Part shown: positions 1 to 8,394 of the stretch, in pieces
How positions within the stretch are numbered: position 1 is the first letter of the stretch
Layout of the letters: each line of letters begins with the position of its first letter
Assembly: GCA_001915995.1 (NCBI GenBank)
Contig: MNRO01000017.1
Span: 62,001-126,000, forward strand
From: Clostridium sp. 26_21
Lineage (GTDB): Bacteria > Bacillota > Clostridia > TANB77 > CAG-508
DNA: 64,000 nucleotides
Direction of reading: 5' to 3'
Made by a program: the position numbers and the translations under genes
The notes under the pieces: model-generated
The model's input: only the letters and a program-made list of their open reading frames with translations
What the model was told of the DNA's origin: nothing
Database searches by the model: none

Positions 1-357
1 TGCATTAATCATTGCACATGCTCCTGGAATAGGAATTATTTTTATATTTTCACAAATTGCTTTTTTTATTACCTCTTCCCCAGGGTCACAAATTCCTGGT
101 GTACCTGCATCTGAAACTAAAGCAATATTTTCACCTTTTTTTAATTTTTCTATCAATATTTCACTTTTTATTTCTTCATTATGTCTATGGTAACTTATTA
201 ATGGTTTATTTATTTCATAATAATTTAATAATTTTAAAGTTTGTCTAGTGTCTTCTGCCGCAATCAAATCTACTTCTTTTAATATTCTTAAAGCTCTTAA
301 TGTTATATCTTCTAAATTTCCTATTGGTGTTGCTATAATATATAAATTTCCTTCCAT
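1..357 (-). CDS. rsmI: 16S rRNA (cytidine-1402-2'-O)-methyltransferase RsmI, 3' end beyond window
   Basis: RsmI methylates the ribose of C1402 in 16S rRNA using S-adenosylmethionine. The visible 119 residues are the N-terminal half of a protein that is normally about 270-290 aa. They show the SAM-dependent tetrapyrrole-methylase fold signatures: ATPIGNLEDITLRAL near residue 9, AEDTR near 34, HNE near 58, and LVSDAGTPGICDPG near 80. The start is the ATG at 357, preceded by a purine-rich GAAAGGAAAG ribosome site. The gene runs off the left edge, so the C-terminal half cannot be judged. Family assignment is firm; this part of the reading frame is intact. Confidence 0.95.
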   Translation of the reverse strand, partial: MEGNLYIIATPIGNLEDITLRALRILKEVDLIAAEDTRQTLKLLNYYEINKPLISYHRHNEEIKSEILIEKLKKGENIALVSDAGTPGICDPGEEVIKKAICENIKIIPIPGACAMINA

Positions 358-544
358 TTTTCTTTCCTTTCTTTTTACATTTATATTTTATCATATTTTT
401 TTTATTTTTTAAATACCTTTTTTTTATAATTTATTTAATTTCTTATTATTTTATTTAGCAAAAATATTTTTTATAATTATTATCATTTTTCTTTTTTTTA
501 CATATAATATATTAAAACAAAAAATTATTTTAGGAACAAATTTA

Positions 545-694
545 ATGGAAAATAATAAAAAAAAGAAAAAATTTGATTTTATTCGCATTAAAAATAATAC
601 ATGCAAATCTTTATGTGATGTTGAATATTTTTTAAATAATTTTAATTTTTTCTTACAATATGTAAAATTATTTAAAATAATAAAAAAGAAATAA
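545..694 (+). CDS. Possible 49-aa basic small protein
   Basis: A 49-codon frame starts with ATG at 545 and ends with TAA at 692-694. AGGA at 532-535 lies 9 nt upstream as a ribosome site, and TATAAT at 503-508 could be its -10 box. The product begins with a lysine run, has two cysteines (TCKSLC, about residues 20-25) and a Phe/Asn/Leu-rich, probably amphipathic C-terminal half ending in KKK. It is transcribed opposite to both neighbours. I do not recognise the family. Without it, 358-795 would be an empty 440-bp gap. The real alternative is that this is a chance frame in AT-rich DNA. Confidence 0.4.
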   Translation: MENNKKKKKFDFIRIKNNTCKSLCDVEYFLNNFNFFLQYVKLFKIIKKK

Positions 695-795
695 TTATCC
701 TTGAATTCCTCATACTTTTAAGATTTTATTCAAGATATATATTTCTTTTATTTTTTACATTTTTTTCAAATTTTGATTTATCATATTTTCAATTA

Positions 796-1329
796 TTATT
801 TATTTTTTAAATAAATTTCTGATATATTTTCATTTTTTTCTCCATTTATTAAAAAACTAACAGAATTAATTTCTTTTAAATTTGTTAATGTATTTACAAT
901 ACTATTTATTATTTTTAATTTATTTTCTTCATTTTCATAATTTAAAAATTCAGTTGAAAAATTAATAATTGCACAACCTTTTTCTACTGTTACATCATTT
1001 AATATTGTTTTATCTGGAATTAATTTTTTTAATTTTGTACTTTGTGGACCTTTTATTAAAAATTCTATTAATTTTTTATATGGATTTTCTATTAATAAAT
1101 TAGCATCAATTATCTGTGTCTCAGCTTCTAAATTTTTTGTCTCTATATTTTCAAAATATAATAATATTTTTGTTTGTCTTGACTGTACATCTGATATTTC
1201 TTCTTGTGGCGTATAATCTTGATATTCATTTTCAATTTTTTTTACTTCTATATTTTTAAATAACATATAAATTCCAATTATAAAAAAAATAATTGTTATT
1301 ATTGCTCCTATAACTCTTTTACTTTTCAT
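796..1329 (-). CDS. GerMN-domain membrane-anchored protein
   Basis: A 177-aa protein with one N-terminal transmembrane segment (about residues 7-23) and an extracytoplasmic GerMN domain over roughly residues 54-175. Domain hallmarks are LYFENIETKNLEAETQIID, the central IEFLIKGP, IPDKTILNDVTVEKGCAIINF, and a terminal VSFLINGEK. In spore formers GerM acts in sporulation and germination; GerMN domains also occur in non-sporulating surface proteins, so the role here is not fixed. There is no lipobox cysteine, so anchoring is by the helix. A good ribosome site (AAGGAGA) precedes ATG 1329. It lies downstream of the terminator that ends the T4SS operon, so it should be a separate transcript. Confidence 0.8.
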   Translation of the reverse strand: MKSKRVIGAIITIIFFIIGIYMLFKNIEVKKIENEYQDYTPQEEISDVQSRQTKILLYFENIETKNLEAETQIIDANLLIENPYKKLIEFLIKGPQSTKLKKLIPDKTILNDVTVEKGCAIINFSTEFLNYENEENKLKIINSIVNTLTNLKEINSVSFLINGEKNENISEIYLKNK

Positions 1330-1428
1330 ATTATTCTTTCTCCTTCCCTAAACTTTTACTTAGCATTTTTAAATTTTTTTTATATTGAAATATATTATTT
1401 GATTATAAATTTTAGAACATTTTTTATC

Positions 1429-1480
1429 AAAAAAAGACCTAATAATTTCTATTATATAGAAATTATTAGGTCCTATTTTT
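1429..1480 (-). terminator. Intrinsic terminator of the T4SS operon
   Basis: A perfect 16-bp stem (GACCTAATAATTTCTA at 1436-1451 with its complement at 1457-1472) has a 5-nt loop. On the minus strand it is followed by a U run (positions 1435-1429). It sits about 30 bp after the stop of the last operon gene. A weaker T run on the other side could let it work in both directions. Confidence 0.85.
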
Positions 1481-1504
1481 ATACTCTTTATATAAAAAAT
1501 ATAA

Positions 1505-2788
1505 TCATTCAAATAAAATTGTAAAATTTGTATCTTCACCTAATTTTATTATTATTTTTTTATTATTATATTCTGAATCTTGTTCATTATTCTTATATAC
1601 CTTTATTTCAGAAATATATGAATTATTTTGAGTCTTTATATTTTTTATTTCATAAATATTAGAATTATAAAAATTATCATTAATATAATTTATTAATATA
1701 TCTATATTAGCAAAATTGTTATTTTTATAATCATAATCTAATAAATTATATAAACCTACATAATCATATGTATTTATCATTTTCATAACTTTATCCACAT
1801 TTGTTGCAATTTTCTTTGTATCTGTTGATTTCTTATATTTATTTTTAAATGATTCTGTTACTATACTATAATCATCAAGTATCATTGTAAATTCCATTGG
1901 AGAATCTTCAATTATTGTATATCTATTATCTTTTTCTGTTTTTATTATATATGCTTCTTTGCCATTATAACTTCCTTCTGATAAGCTTTTCAAATTTGTA
2001 TCTAATTTACTGTTGCTATTCATTTGATTTATATAATATAAAAAATTATTATAATTGTTTTGAAATCTAATCTCTTTATATTCATTATCTAACATTTCAT
2101 ATGCTTTTTCTGGATTATTTTTTTGTAATCCTGTATAATATGTAATATATTTTTTTACAATACTTTCATTGTTAAATTTCTTAAATTCAAATTTATTATG
2201 ACTATTCTCTTTTATATTTGTTAATTTATTTTTAATTTTAATTTCTTCAATATTATTATAATTTTTATTGTATAATGGTGTTATACTATATGTATAATTT
2301 TCCAAATCCAAATTAAATACATAATATTTATTTATATTGTACATTCCGTCATTTATCGTTCCACCAACAATATATGAATATAATGAATCATCTCTTGTTT
2401 CATATATTTCTAATGCTAAAAACTCATAGCTTTTTTCTATATTTTCAATTACATTACCTTTTGTCAGATTATTCTCACTAATAAAGTCTTCACTTAATAC
2501 ATTCATTATCTCCAATGTATTTTCTAGTTTTATTGCATTTAAATAATTATTAATGTAACTTTCTATATTAAAAAAATATGTTGTATTCTTCAATTTTTCA
2601 TTTTCATAAGACATAACATCTGCCTCATTGTCACCTTCTGGTTCAATTTTTATAACATTTCCATTCTCATCAATATATGTATCACTATTATCTTCTTTTA
2701 ATTTCGTAATTAATATTAAAATTATTATAACTAATAAAATAAAAATACTTATAATTACAAATAACATTTTTCTTTTTTTCTTATTCAT
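1505..2788 (-). CDS. VirB8/TcpC-like NTF2-fold T4SS membrane protein (copy A)
   Basis: A 427-aa bitopic protein with a short basic N-terminus, one transmembrane segment (about 8-28), an acidic linker and an extracytoplasmic region. That region appears to hold tandem NTF2-like domains. Two repeats can be read: one around IVKKYITYYTGL...KAYEMLDNEYKEIRF (about 210-245) and one around DKVMKMINTYDYVGLYNLL (about 328-348). The same signatures recur in the paralogue at 3743-4906. In Gram-positive conjugation systems VirB8/TcpC proteins form the extracytoplasmic scaffold of the channel. It is the last gene of the operon, 30 bp before the terminator. Assignment rests on topology, repeat pattern and context, not on a catalytic motif. 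Confidence 0.6.
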   Translation of the reverse strand: MNKKKRKMLFVIISIFILLVIIILILITKLKEDNSDTYIDENGNVIKIEPEGDNEADVMSYENEKLKNTTYFFNIESYINNYLNAIKLENTLEIMNVLSEDFISENNLTKGNVIENIEKSYEFLALEIYETRDDSLYSYIVGGTINDGMYNINKYYVFNLDLENYTYSITPLYNKNYNNIEEIKIKNKLTNIKENSHNKFEFKKFNNESIVKKYITYYTGLQKNNPEKAYEMLDNEYKEIRFQNNYNNFLYYINQMNSNSKLDTNLKSLSEGSYNGKEAYIIKTEKDNRYTIIEDSPMEFTMILDDYSIVTESFKNKYKKSTDTKKIATNVDKVMKMINTYDYVGLYNLLDYDYKNNNFANIDILINYINDNFYNSNIYEIKNIKTQNNSYISEIKVYKNNEQDSEYNNKKIIIKLGEDTNFTILFE

Positions 2789-2819
2789 TTTTAAATTCCT
2801 TTCCTAAGTAAAAAGCAAA

Positions 2820-3720
2820 TTAATTTGTATGTATTACATAGCTAAAGTCACCGTGAATTAACAATTTGTTTAAAAGTTTTACCAGAATAAGATATATAAC
2901 CTTCTTTTTTTATTTGTCTATTACTTCCTGCTCCATATGTCCCACTTCCCATATATATTTCCACATGCTTTGGTTTAGTCGTTTTTAACAATAAATCACC
3001 TGGTTTAGCTGTTGCTGTTGGCTCAGATGTTTTTGAATAAGTCCATCCAAATCCTGCACATCTTCCACTATTTTTACTTACAAGATTATATAAATCTGCC
3101 GTAGTAAGTTGGCTTTTATTTTTTAGTTGATCATATCCACTCATTATTAATGCCCATGTTACGAAAGTACTACAATCTACTCCATATCCACTATTATCTT
3201 TATCCCCTATTTTTAATGGATATTTCGACATATCGTTACCTTGACGATAATGATATGTGTCTTTAATATATTTTTTTATTTCAGCTGCATTTTGCACTAT
3301 ACTACCAGATGCAGTTGGTGAAAATTGAGAATTTTCATTAGTTGATCCATTTGCAAAATCAGATTCATCATATATTGAAATATTAAACTCACTTGTTGAA
3401 ACATCTCCTGATGTACTATCTCTTCCAAATACATTTGTAATTCCTTCATATGCCTTAAGTGTAAGCGAAATAGCTAATATACCTAATATTATTGCAATAA
3501 TTACAATTATGCTAACTGGTGCCGTTGCCATTATAAATTTTGTAATGGCTTTAACTGCTGTCTTTACTGCTTTTTTTATCACTTTTTTTATTGAATCTTT
3601 CGCTTTATTTACCATATCTCTGGCAGAATTTTGTATTTTTCCTGCAATTTGTTTTTCCATTTGAGTAACTTGATTATTTTCCAAATCGTCTTGTTGCATA
3701 TTGTTTTGTTCATCATTCAT
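2820..3720 (-). CDS. Membrane-anchored NlpC/P60 cell-wall hydrolase (VirB1-like role), with a +1 frameshift at a terminal CGG codon
   Basis: A T4SS-associated peptidoglycan hydrolase that probably opens the wall for the channel. It has a cytoplasmic basic helix (about 1-60), one transmembrane segment (about 64-88), a linker, and an NlpC/P60 domain from about 145. The catalytic Cys is in VDCSTFV, and later family elements are PGDLLLK and KHVEIYMGSG. The start is ATG 3720 behind AGGAGGTG; a TTG at 3723 is less likely. In the zero frame the protein ends TCA-CGG-TGA at 2848. Skipping the C at 2853 gives GGT and ten residues, GDFSYVIHTN, to a TAA at 2820-2822. That tail resembles the aromatic-Val-Ile-basic end strand of NlpC domains. 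The +1 extension is inference; the conservative end is 2848. Confidence 0.75.
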
Positions 3721-3742
3721 CAAATATTCACCTCCTAATCTG

Positions 3743-4906
3743 TTAGAAACTAAATGACATTTTAAATTTTGTTCCTTCTTCTAATTGTACTACTATCTTT
3801 ATAGTTTTCTTTTGATCACTATTCTTATCTTTTAAACTTGCTGTATAAATATAGTAACTTCCTTGTTCTTCAAAAGTCAAAAATTCTATATCATTTTGAA
3901 AATAAAAATTATTTGTTATAAATCTTTCTACTTCTGTATTATTTGTTATATTATTAGCATTTTTAAAACTATCAGCTAATAATATATTAATATAATTATA
4001 ATTTTTATCATTTATTCCCATTATAAATTTATTAATATTTAAGGCTATCTTTATTCTTACATCAGAACTTTCATACTTTGTTGTAAATTGAGGTAAATCA
4101 ACAATATATTGATCTAGTAGAACAGAGAAATCCATTACTTTATTAACATTAAAAATATAGTAATTTCCACTATTTGAAAGTGAAACATATTGTGTATAAT
4201 CCTCATAATAATTTATTTGAAATTTATTAAATTCCATATTATTAAAAATTTCTATATTATCATTTATGTATTTATAAAAATTATCATAATTTCCAAATCT
4301 TATTTCTTTATATTCATCATTTATTAATAAATATGCTTTTTCAGGTTTTGTTAAAATTAATAATTTATAATATTCAAAATATCTTTTTACAATATTATTC
4401 TCTGTAATATCTTCTTGCAAAAATTCACCAGTAAAATTTTGTGTTGTTAAATATTGTTGAGTTCCATTTTTTGCAATCTGTTCAAATTCTGATAACTCTA
4501 TATCTTCTTTCATTTGACTTATTTTATATTTTCCTTCAAGTTCATTAAAATCTATTGCCCAAAATATATTTTTAGCTATTTTATTATTTGTATTAAATAA
4601 TTCACCAAAAATGTACAATTTATATCCCTCTATTGAAGAATCTTCTTGGAAATATATTTTATTTGCATAAAATATATTTCCTGATTCTACATTTTTATTT
4701 ATAATCTTTTCTACCATACAAAAAGTATTTAATTGTTCAATTTCATCAATATTTTCTTCACTTTCAAGTATTGGTTCTTCATCATTTACTACATTTTTTA
4801 ATTCATCTTTTTGGGTATTATTTATTACTTTTAATAATAATATCAATATAATTAATATTATCAAAATTCCTATTATTAGGAATCTAATTAAATTGTTTTT
4901 TTTCAT
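3743..4906 (-). CDS. VirB8/TcpC-like NTF2-fold T4SS membrane protein (copy B)
   Basis: A 387-aa paralogue of the protein at 1505-2788. It has a basic N-terminus, one transmembrane segment (about 8-26), an acidic linker, then repeated NTF2-like units. One reads IVKRYFEYYKLL...KAYLLINDEYKEIRFG (about 170-205); another is built around INKFIMGINDKNYNYINIL (about 290-310). The shared EYKEIRF motif and identical order of elements show that copies A and B arose by duplication, with the NlpC/P60 gene between them. It probably forms part of the extracytoplasmic scaffold. The ribosome site GAAAGG precedes ATG 4906. No enzymatic residues are apparent. Confidence 0.6.
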   Translation of the reverse strand: MKKNNLIRFLIIGILIILIILILLLKVINNTQKDELKNVVNDEEPILESEENIDEIEQLNTFCMVEKIINKNVESGNIFYANKIYFQEDSSIEGYKLYIFGELFNTNNKIAKNIFWAIDFNELEGKYKISQMKEDIELSEFEQIAKNGTQQYLTTQNFTGEFLQEDITENNIVKRYFEYYKLLILTKPEKAYLLINDEYKEIRFGNYDNFYKYINDNIEIFNNMEFNKFQINYYEDYTQYVSLSNSGNYYIFNVNKVMDFSVLLDQYIVDLPQFTTKYESSDVRIKIALNINKFIMGINDKNYNYINILLADSFKNANNITNNTEVERFITNNFYFQNDIEFLTFEEQGSYYIYTASLKDKNSDQKKTIKIVVQLEEGTKFKMSFSF

Positions 4907-4931
4907 CTATAAAACCTTTCAATTATAAATT

Positions 4932-7388
4932 TTATTTAGAAAATGTTCTAATTTCATCTGCATAAGCTAGAACTGTATTTATATCAATATAATTTTCTGT
5001 TCTTGTAGGTCTTGAGCTTCCTGGATCTAACACATATACTGAAACATTTCCTGCATACTTTATTCCTACTACTGCAATAAAGTGTCCTCCTGTTGTATTA
5101 TAAACATTATCTGTTGCCTTATTTGGTTTAATATGTACTATTGCTGGATTTCCAGTGCTTAAGTGTTCAATTAATTTTCCTCTTAAATTATTTGTATATC
5201 TAGTTGCTTTTACTCCAAGTGTTGTTGACCATGAAAACCATGCATTTGTATTTTTAGGACTAATTTCTGTAGGTGTATATGAATATCCAAGTCCACTTAA
5301 ACAAGTTGCTAAAGATGCCCTTCCACATATATTTGTTCCTTTTTCTTGCTTGTAATAATTATAACTTTTTGTTGAAATAGGCATTCCATCTTGATCAGTT
5401 GTTGTTATTGTTGTTTGTTTTTCTAAGTGCCATGCTGTTTTTCCACTACCACCTGATTTTTTTGAAACCCCACTACTTTTTGCAGAAGAATCTACATCTG
5501 TTGTATATTGAGTAGTTGATCCATCACTATTATAACTGTAAAGATTATCATCTGATAAACCAATAGCAATATTAAATTGTAAATTTTTTGTATTATCTGT
5601 TAAATATTCATATCCACTCATATTTGACAATATATATCTCATATATTTTTCTAATTCTTGAGTATTACCATTTTGATTTAAAAGTGAAAATAATAAATAT
5701 GAAGCATTTATTATATTATTTTCAACTTTTGGATATTTTCTTAATAAACTTATTATAATATCTGTTTTATATCCACCTTTTGTTACTGAATAAACATTAT
5801 ATTTATTAGTCCATTCAGCTGATGATTCAGTTACATAGAAATGTGTATTTTTCCATTCATATAACATTGTAGAATCATTAGCATCACAGTGATCTCCTAT
5901 ATATTTTTCTGGGTATTCGGTTAATCTCTCAACATATTTTATTGGATCTGATGGAAATTCAATCTTTTTTGTCTTTTGGATTTTCTTAAAAGGTCTTTCT
6001 ACTCCATTAACAGTTGGTGTTAACTCATAATCCATGTTCCATGTATTAGCTTTTATCAAATATAAATCTCCTGTATTTTTAATACTAACATTTAAAAAGT
6101 CTTTCAATTTATATCCTGCATATTTAAGACATGTCGCGTATAATTCATCTTCATTACCATAATAATCTCCAGTATATTCATTTACTAATGCTGTACCTTT
6201 ATGTGGATTATGTACTATTACCGTTCTTGTTTTTGTTTCTCCATCTATAGGATCCACATAAGTTTCTTCTTTTTCTGTATCATTGCAACAATCCCATCTA
6301 TTCCAAGTATCAACTTTATATGTGCTTTTTACAGAACCTCTTATGATATCCTTATCACCTGTTCCATAATTATAATGAGTAAATTGACTTTCTGTTGACT
6401 CTAGGAAACCAACTTCAATATAAGAATTTGCTTTATTACATAATTCTACAAATTCATTCATAAAATCTACATCTTGTGTTATAAGATGCATTGCTATAAA
6501 ATAATTAATTGGAGTTGCTGTTTGTTCAAGTAAATTTAAATATTCATATTCTTTTATTTCAAAAGTTGATGAAACTCTTGAAGCACTTTGATAATACTTT
6601 GCTTTTAGTATAACTCCAGCAGGATCTTGTGTTCCTGAATCATCTATTGCTCTTTCTGGTGTAATATTATTATAATCCCATTCATAATTTTCATTTGAAA
6701 CTAATACACATAATTTCATTCCCTGAGGATTAATTGAAAAATATTTTAAATATTTTTGAGTCTCTTCATATGATCTTGCTGTTCTCTTAGAATATTTTTT
6801 TAATGTTTCATATGGTACATATTCTAATGTAATTCCATCGTCAAATTTTCCATTATTCACAACAGTAACATCTGATTCTCCAGCATTATAAGTTCCAAAT
6901 TTTGCTGTATATCTCTTAATAAGAACATTTCCGTTTATTGCTGTTCTTGCATAAGAACCTAAATCAGGTAACATATTTTTTAATTCAGCACGTATATATT
7001 TATCTATAATATTTGTTAACTGATCATCTGTTTTATAAGTCTGACTTGTATCATCCACCTGAGTTATATCATAATCTTTATCTCTAAAACCATATGCATA
7101 TGTATTTACAGAAGCATTTTCTAATGCTTTTATTATTCTTAAAGCATAGTTTGCATTAATTTCATATCCATTGTCAGTTATTGATACCATGTTTTTTAAA
7201 TCTGCAGAAGATTCTTCAAGTGCAGTTAAAACACTTGTCGATACACTTGAACCTGAACTATTACTTGAACTATCATCACCAAATAATGAAAAATCTGCAG
7301 AAGCATGGCCAATCATAGAAAATATTGTTATTATAATTATAAATATTATTACTATATTTTTTACTACTTTACTTTTTAATTTTTTCAT
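4932..7388 (-). CDS. Large secreted T4SS-operon protein with C-terminal C39-like cysteine peptidase domain
   Basis: An 818-aa exported protein. It has a signal peptide or anchor (about 1-32, ending near HASAD), a serine-rich linker, a long region of no family I recognise (about 45-640), a Gly/Ser/Lys-rich linker and a C-terminal papain-fold domain of the Peptidase_C39_2 type (about 675-818). In that domain the nucleophile is Cys in NICGRASLATCLSG (about 688), the His in TGGHFIAVVG (about 769) and the acidic residue in VYVLDPG (about 788). ATG 7388 is chosen because AGGAGGACGATAT lies just before it; the upstream start at 7412 would overlap the preceding gene. Possible jobs are processing of T4SS substrates or wall remodelling beside the NlpC/P60 enzyme; neither is shown. 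Confidence 0.65.
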   Translation of the reverse strand: MKKLKSKVVKNIVIIFIIIITIFSMIGHASADFSLFGDDSSSNSSGSSVSTSVLTALEESSADLKNMVSITDNGYEINANYALRIIKALENASVNTYAYGFRDKDYDITQVDDTSQTYKTDDQLTNIIDKYIRAELKNMLPDLGSYARTAINGNVLIKRYTAKFGTYNAGESDVTVVNNGKFDDGITLEYVPYETLKKYSKRTARSYEETQKYLKYFSINPQGMKLCVLVSNENYEWDYNNITPERAIDDSGTQDPAGVILKAKYYQSASRVSSTFEIKEYEYLNLLEQTATPINYFIAMHLITQDVDFMNEFVELCNKANSYIEVGFLESTESQFTHYNYGTGDKDIIRGSVKSTYKVDTWNRWDCCNDTEKEETYVDPIDGETKTRTVIVHNPHKGTALVNEYTGDYYGNEDELYATCLKYAGYKLKDFLNVSIKNTGDLYLIKANTWNMDYELTPTVNGVERPFKKIQKTKKIEFPSDPIKYVERLTEYPEKYIGDHCDANDSTMLYEWKNTHFYVTESSAEWTNKYNVYSVTKGGYKTDIIISLLRKYPKVENNIINASYLLFSLLNQNGNTQELEKYMRYILSNMSGYEYLTDNTKNLQFNIAIGLSDDNLYSYNSDGSTTQYTTDVDSSAKSSGVSKKSGGSGKTAWHLEKQTTITTTDQDGMPISTKSYNYYKQEKGTNICGRASLATCLSGLGYSYTPTEISPKNTNAWFSWSTTLGVKATRYTNNLRGKLIEHLSTGNPAIVHIKPNKATDNVYNTTGGHFIAVVGIKYAGNVSVYVLDPGSSRPTRTENYIDINTVLAYADEIRTFSK

Positions 7389-7402
7389 ATATCGTCCTCC
7401 TT

Positions 7403-8380
7403 TTAATTGCAATCAATTTCAATCATTTTTATATTTGAGTATGATGTTCTATTGTGTGTATTCATATATTCCTGATAATCTAATATAACTTTACTAAATA
7501 CAAGTTTATTAACAGTATTTGAAGAACTATATGTTTTATTAAATCTTACTGTAATTTCTTTTGTTTCATCCTTAATAATTTCTACATCTTTTCCTTCATT
7601 GAACTCACTATTTATAGCATAATACTTTGTCCCATTATTATTTGTCAAATATACATTTGTGCCACTATCATTTCCTGCAATAGCAATTGATTTGTCTGTT
7701 TTATTCGTTATTTCCATTGTAATTTCTTGATATCTACTATAATAATTAATATTTTTTATTTTTACATTTATATTGTCAAAAATATATTTTTCATTCTTTT
7801 CTTCGCCATAAATATAATTATTTAAATTAATTTTATATTTATCATCTTTTTTTACAAATGTATAATATTCATCATTTACAGTAAATTCTGCCCCACCAGA
7901 TGCTAATATATCTCCATTAAATGAAACTAAACACACAACTTTATTATTATCAGATGCCCATTTCGTTAATTTATATTCCTGAGGTTCTTCAAATCTGATA
8001 TCCATATATGTTTCTTTGAAAATTTTTGCATTATTATATTTTAATGCTGTTTTACATTCATCTGTAATCATATTATATGCTGAATTATAATCACCACTGT
8101 TACAGTAACTCACAAACTTTTTCATAGTATTTTCAATCGTATCATTATTAAGATTTTTTACACTTTCAGTTTTTATATCATTAAATTTTACATTATTTTC
8201 ATTATAATAATTATTTTCAATTGTTATATTATTATCTAGTATATCTTTTTGATTCTTTTCTTCTTTTTTTGTATAATAATAATTCACCCCATTAAAAATA
8301 ATTATTATAAAAACTATTGCTATTACAATATATATAATCGTCTTTTGATTTCTGTTTATAAATCTTTTTAAATTATCCAT
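7403..8380 (-). CDS. VirB8-like NTF2-fold protein with C-terminal immunoglobulin-like domain
   Basis: A 325-aa bitopic protein with one transmembrane segment (about 14-32). Next comes an NTF2-like domain (about 80-200) containing MKKFVSYCNSGDYNSAYNMI and the CKTALKYNNAKIFKETYMDI stretch, similar in layout to the two other VirB8-like proteins here. Last is a beta-rich domain (about 205-325) beginning INVKIKNINYYSRYQEITM, which looks like the DUF4352/TcaA-type immunoglobulin-like fold often found on Gram-positive extracytoplasmic proteins. It lies between the C39-like protein and the first VirB6 gene with 10-20 bp gaps, so it is co-transcribed. Probable third scaffold subunit; no catalytic motif. 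Confidence 0.55.
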   Translation of the reverse strand: MDNLKRFINRNQKTIIYIVIAIVFIIIIFNGVNYYYTKKEEKNQKDILDNNITIENNYYNENNVKFNDIKTESVKNLNNDTIENTMKKFVSYCNSGDYNSAYNMITDECKTALKYNNAKIFKETYMDIRFEEPQEYKLTKWASDNNKVVCLVSFNGDILASGGAEFTVNDEYYTFVKKDDKYKINLNNYIYGEEKNEKYIFDNINVKIKNINYYSRYQEITMEITNKTDKSIAIAGNDSGTNVYLTNNNGTKYYAINSEFNEGKDVEIIKDETKEITVRFNKTYSSSNTVNKLVFSKVILDYQEYMNTHNRTSYSNIKMIEIDCN

Positions 8381-8394
8381 ATATTTTACCTCTT

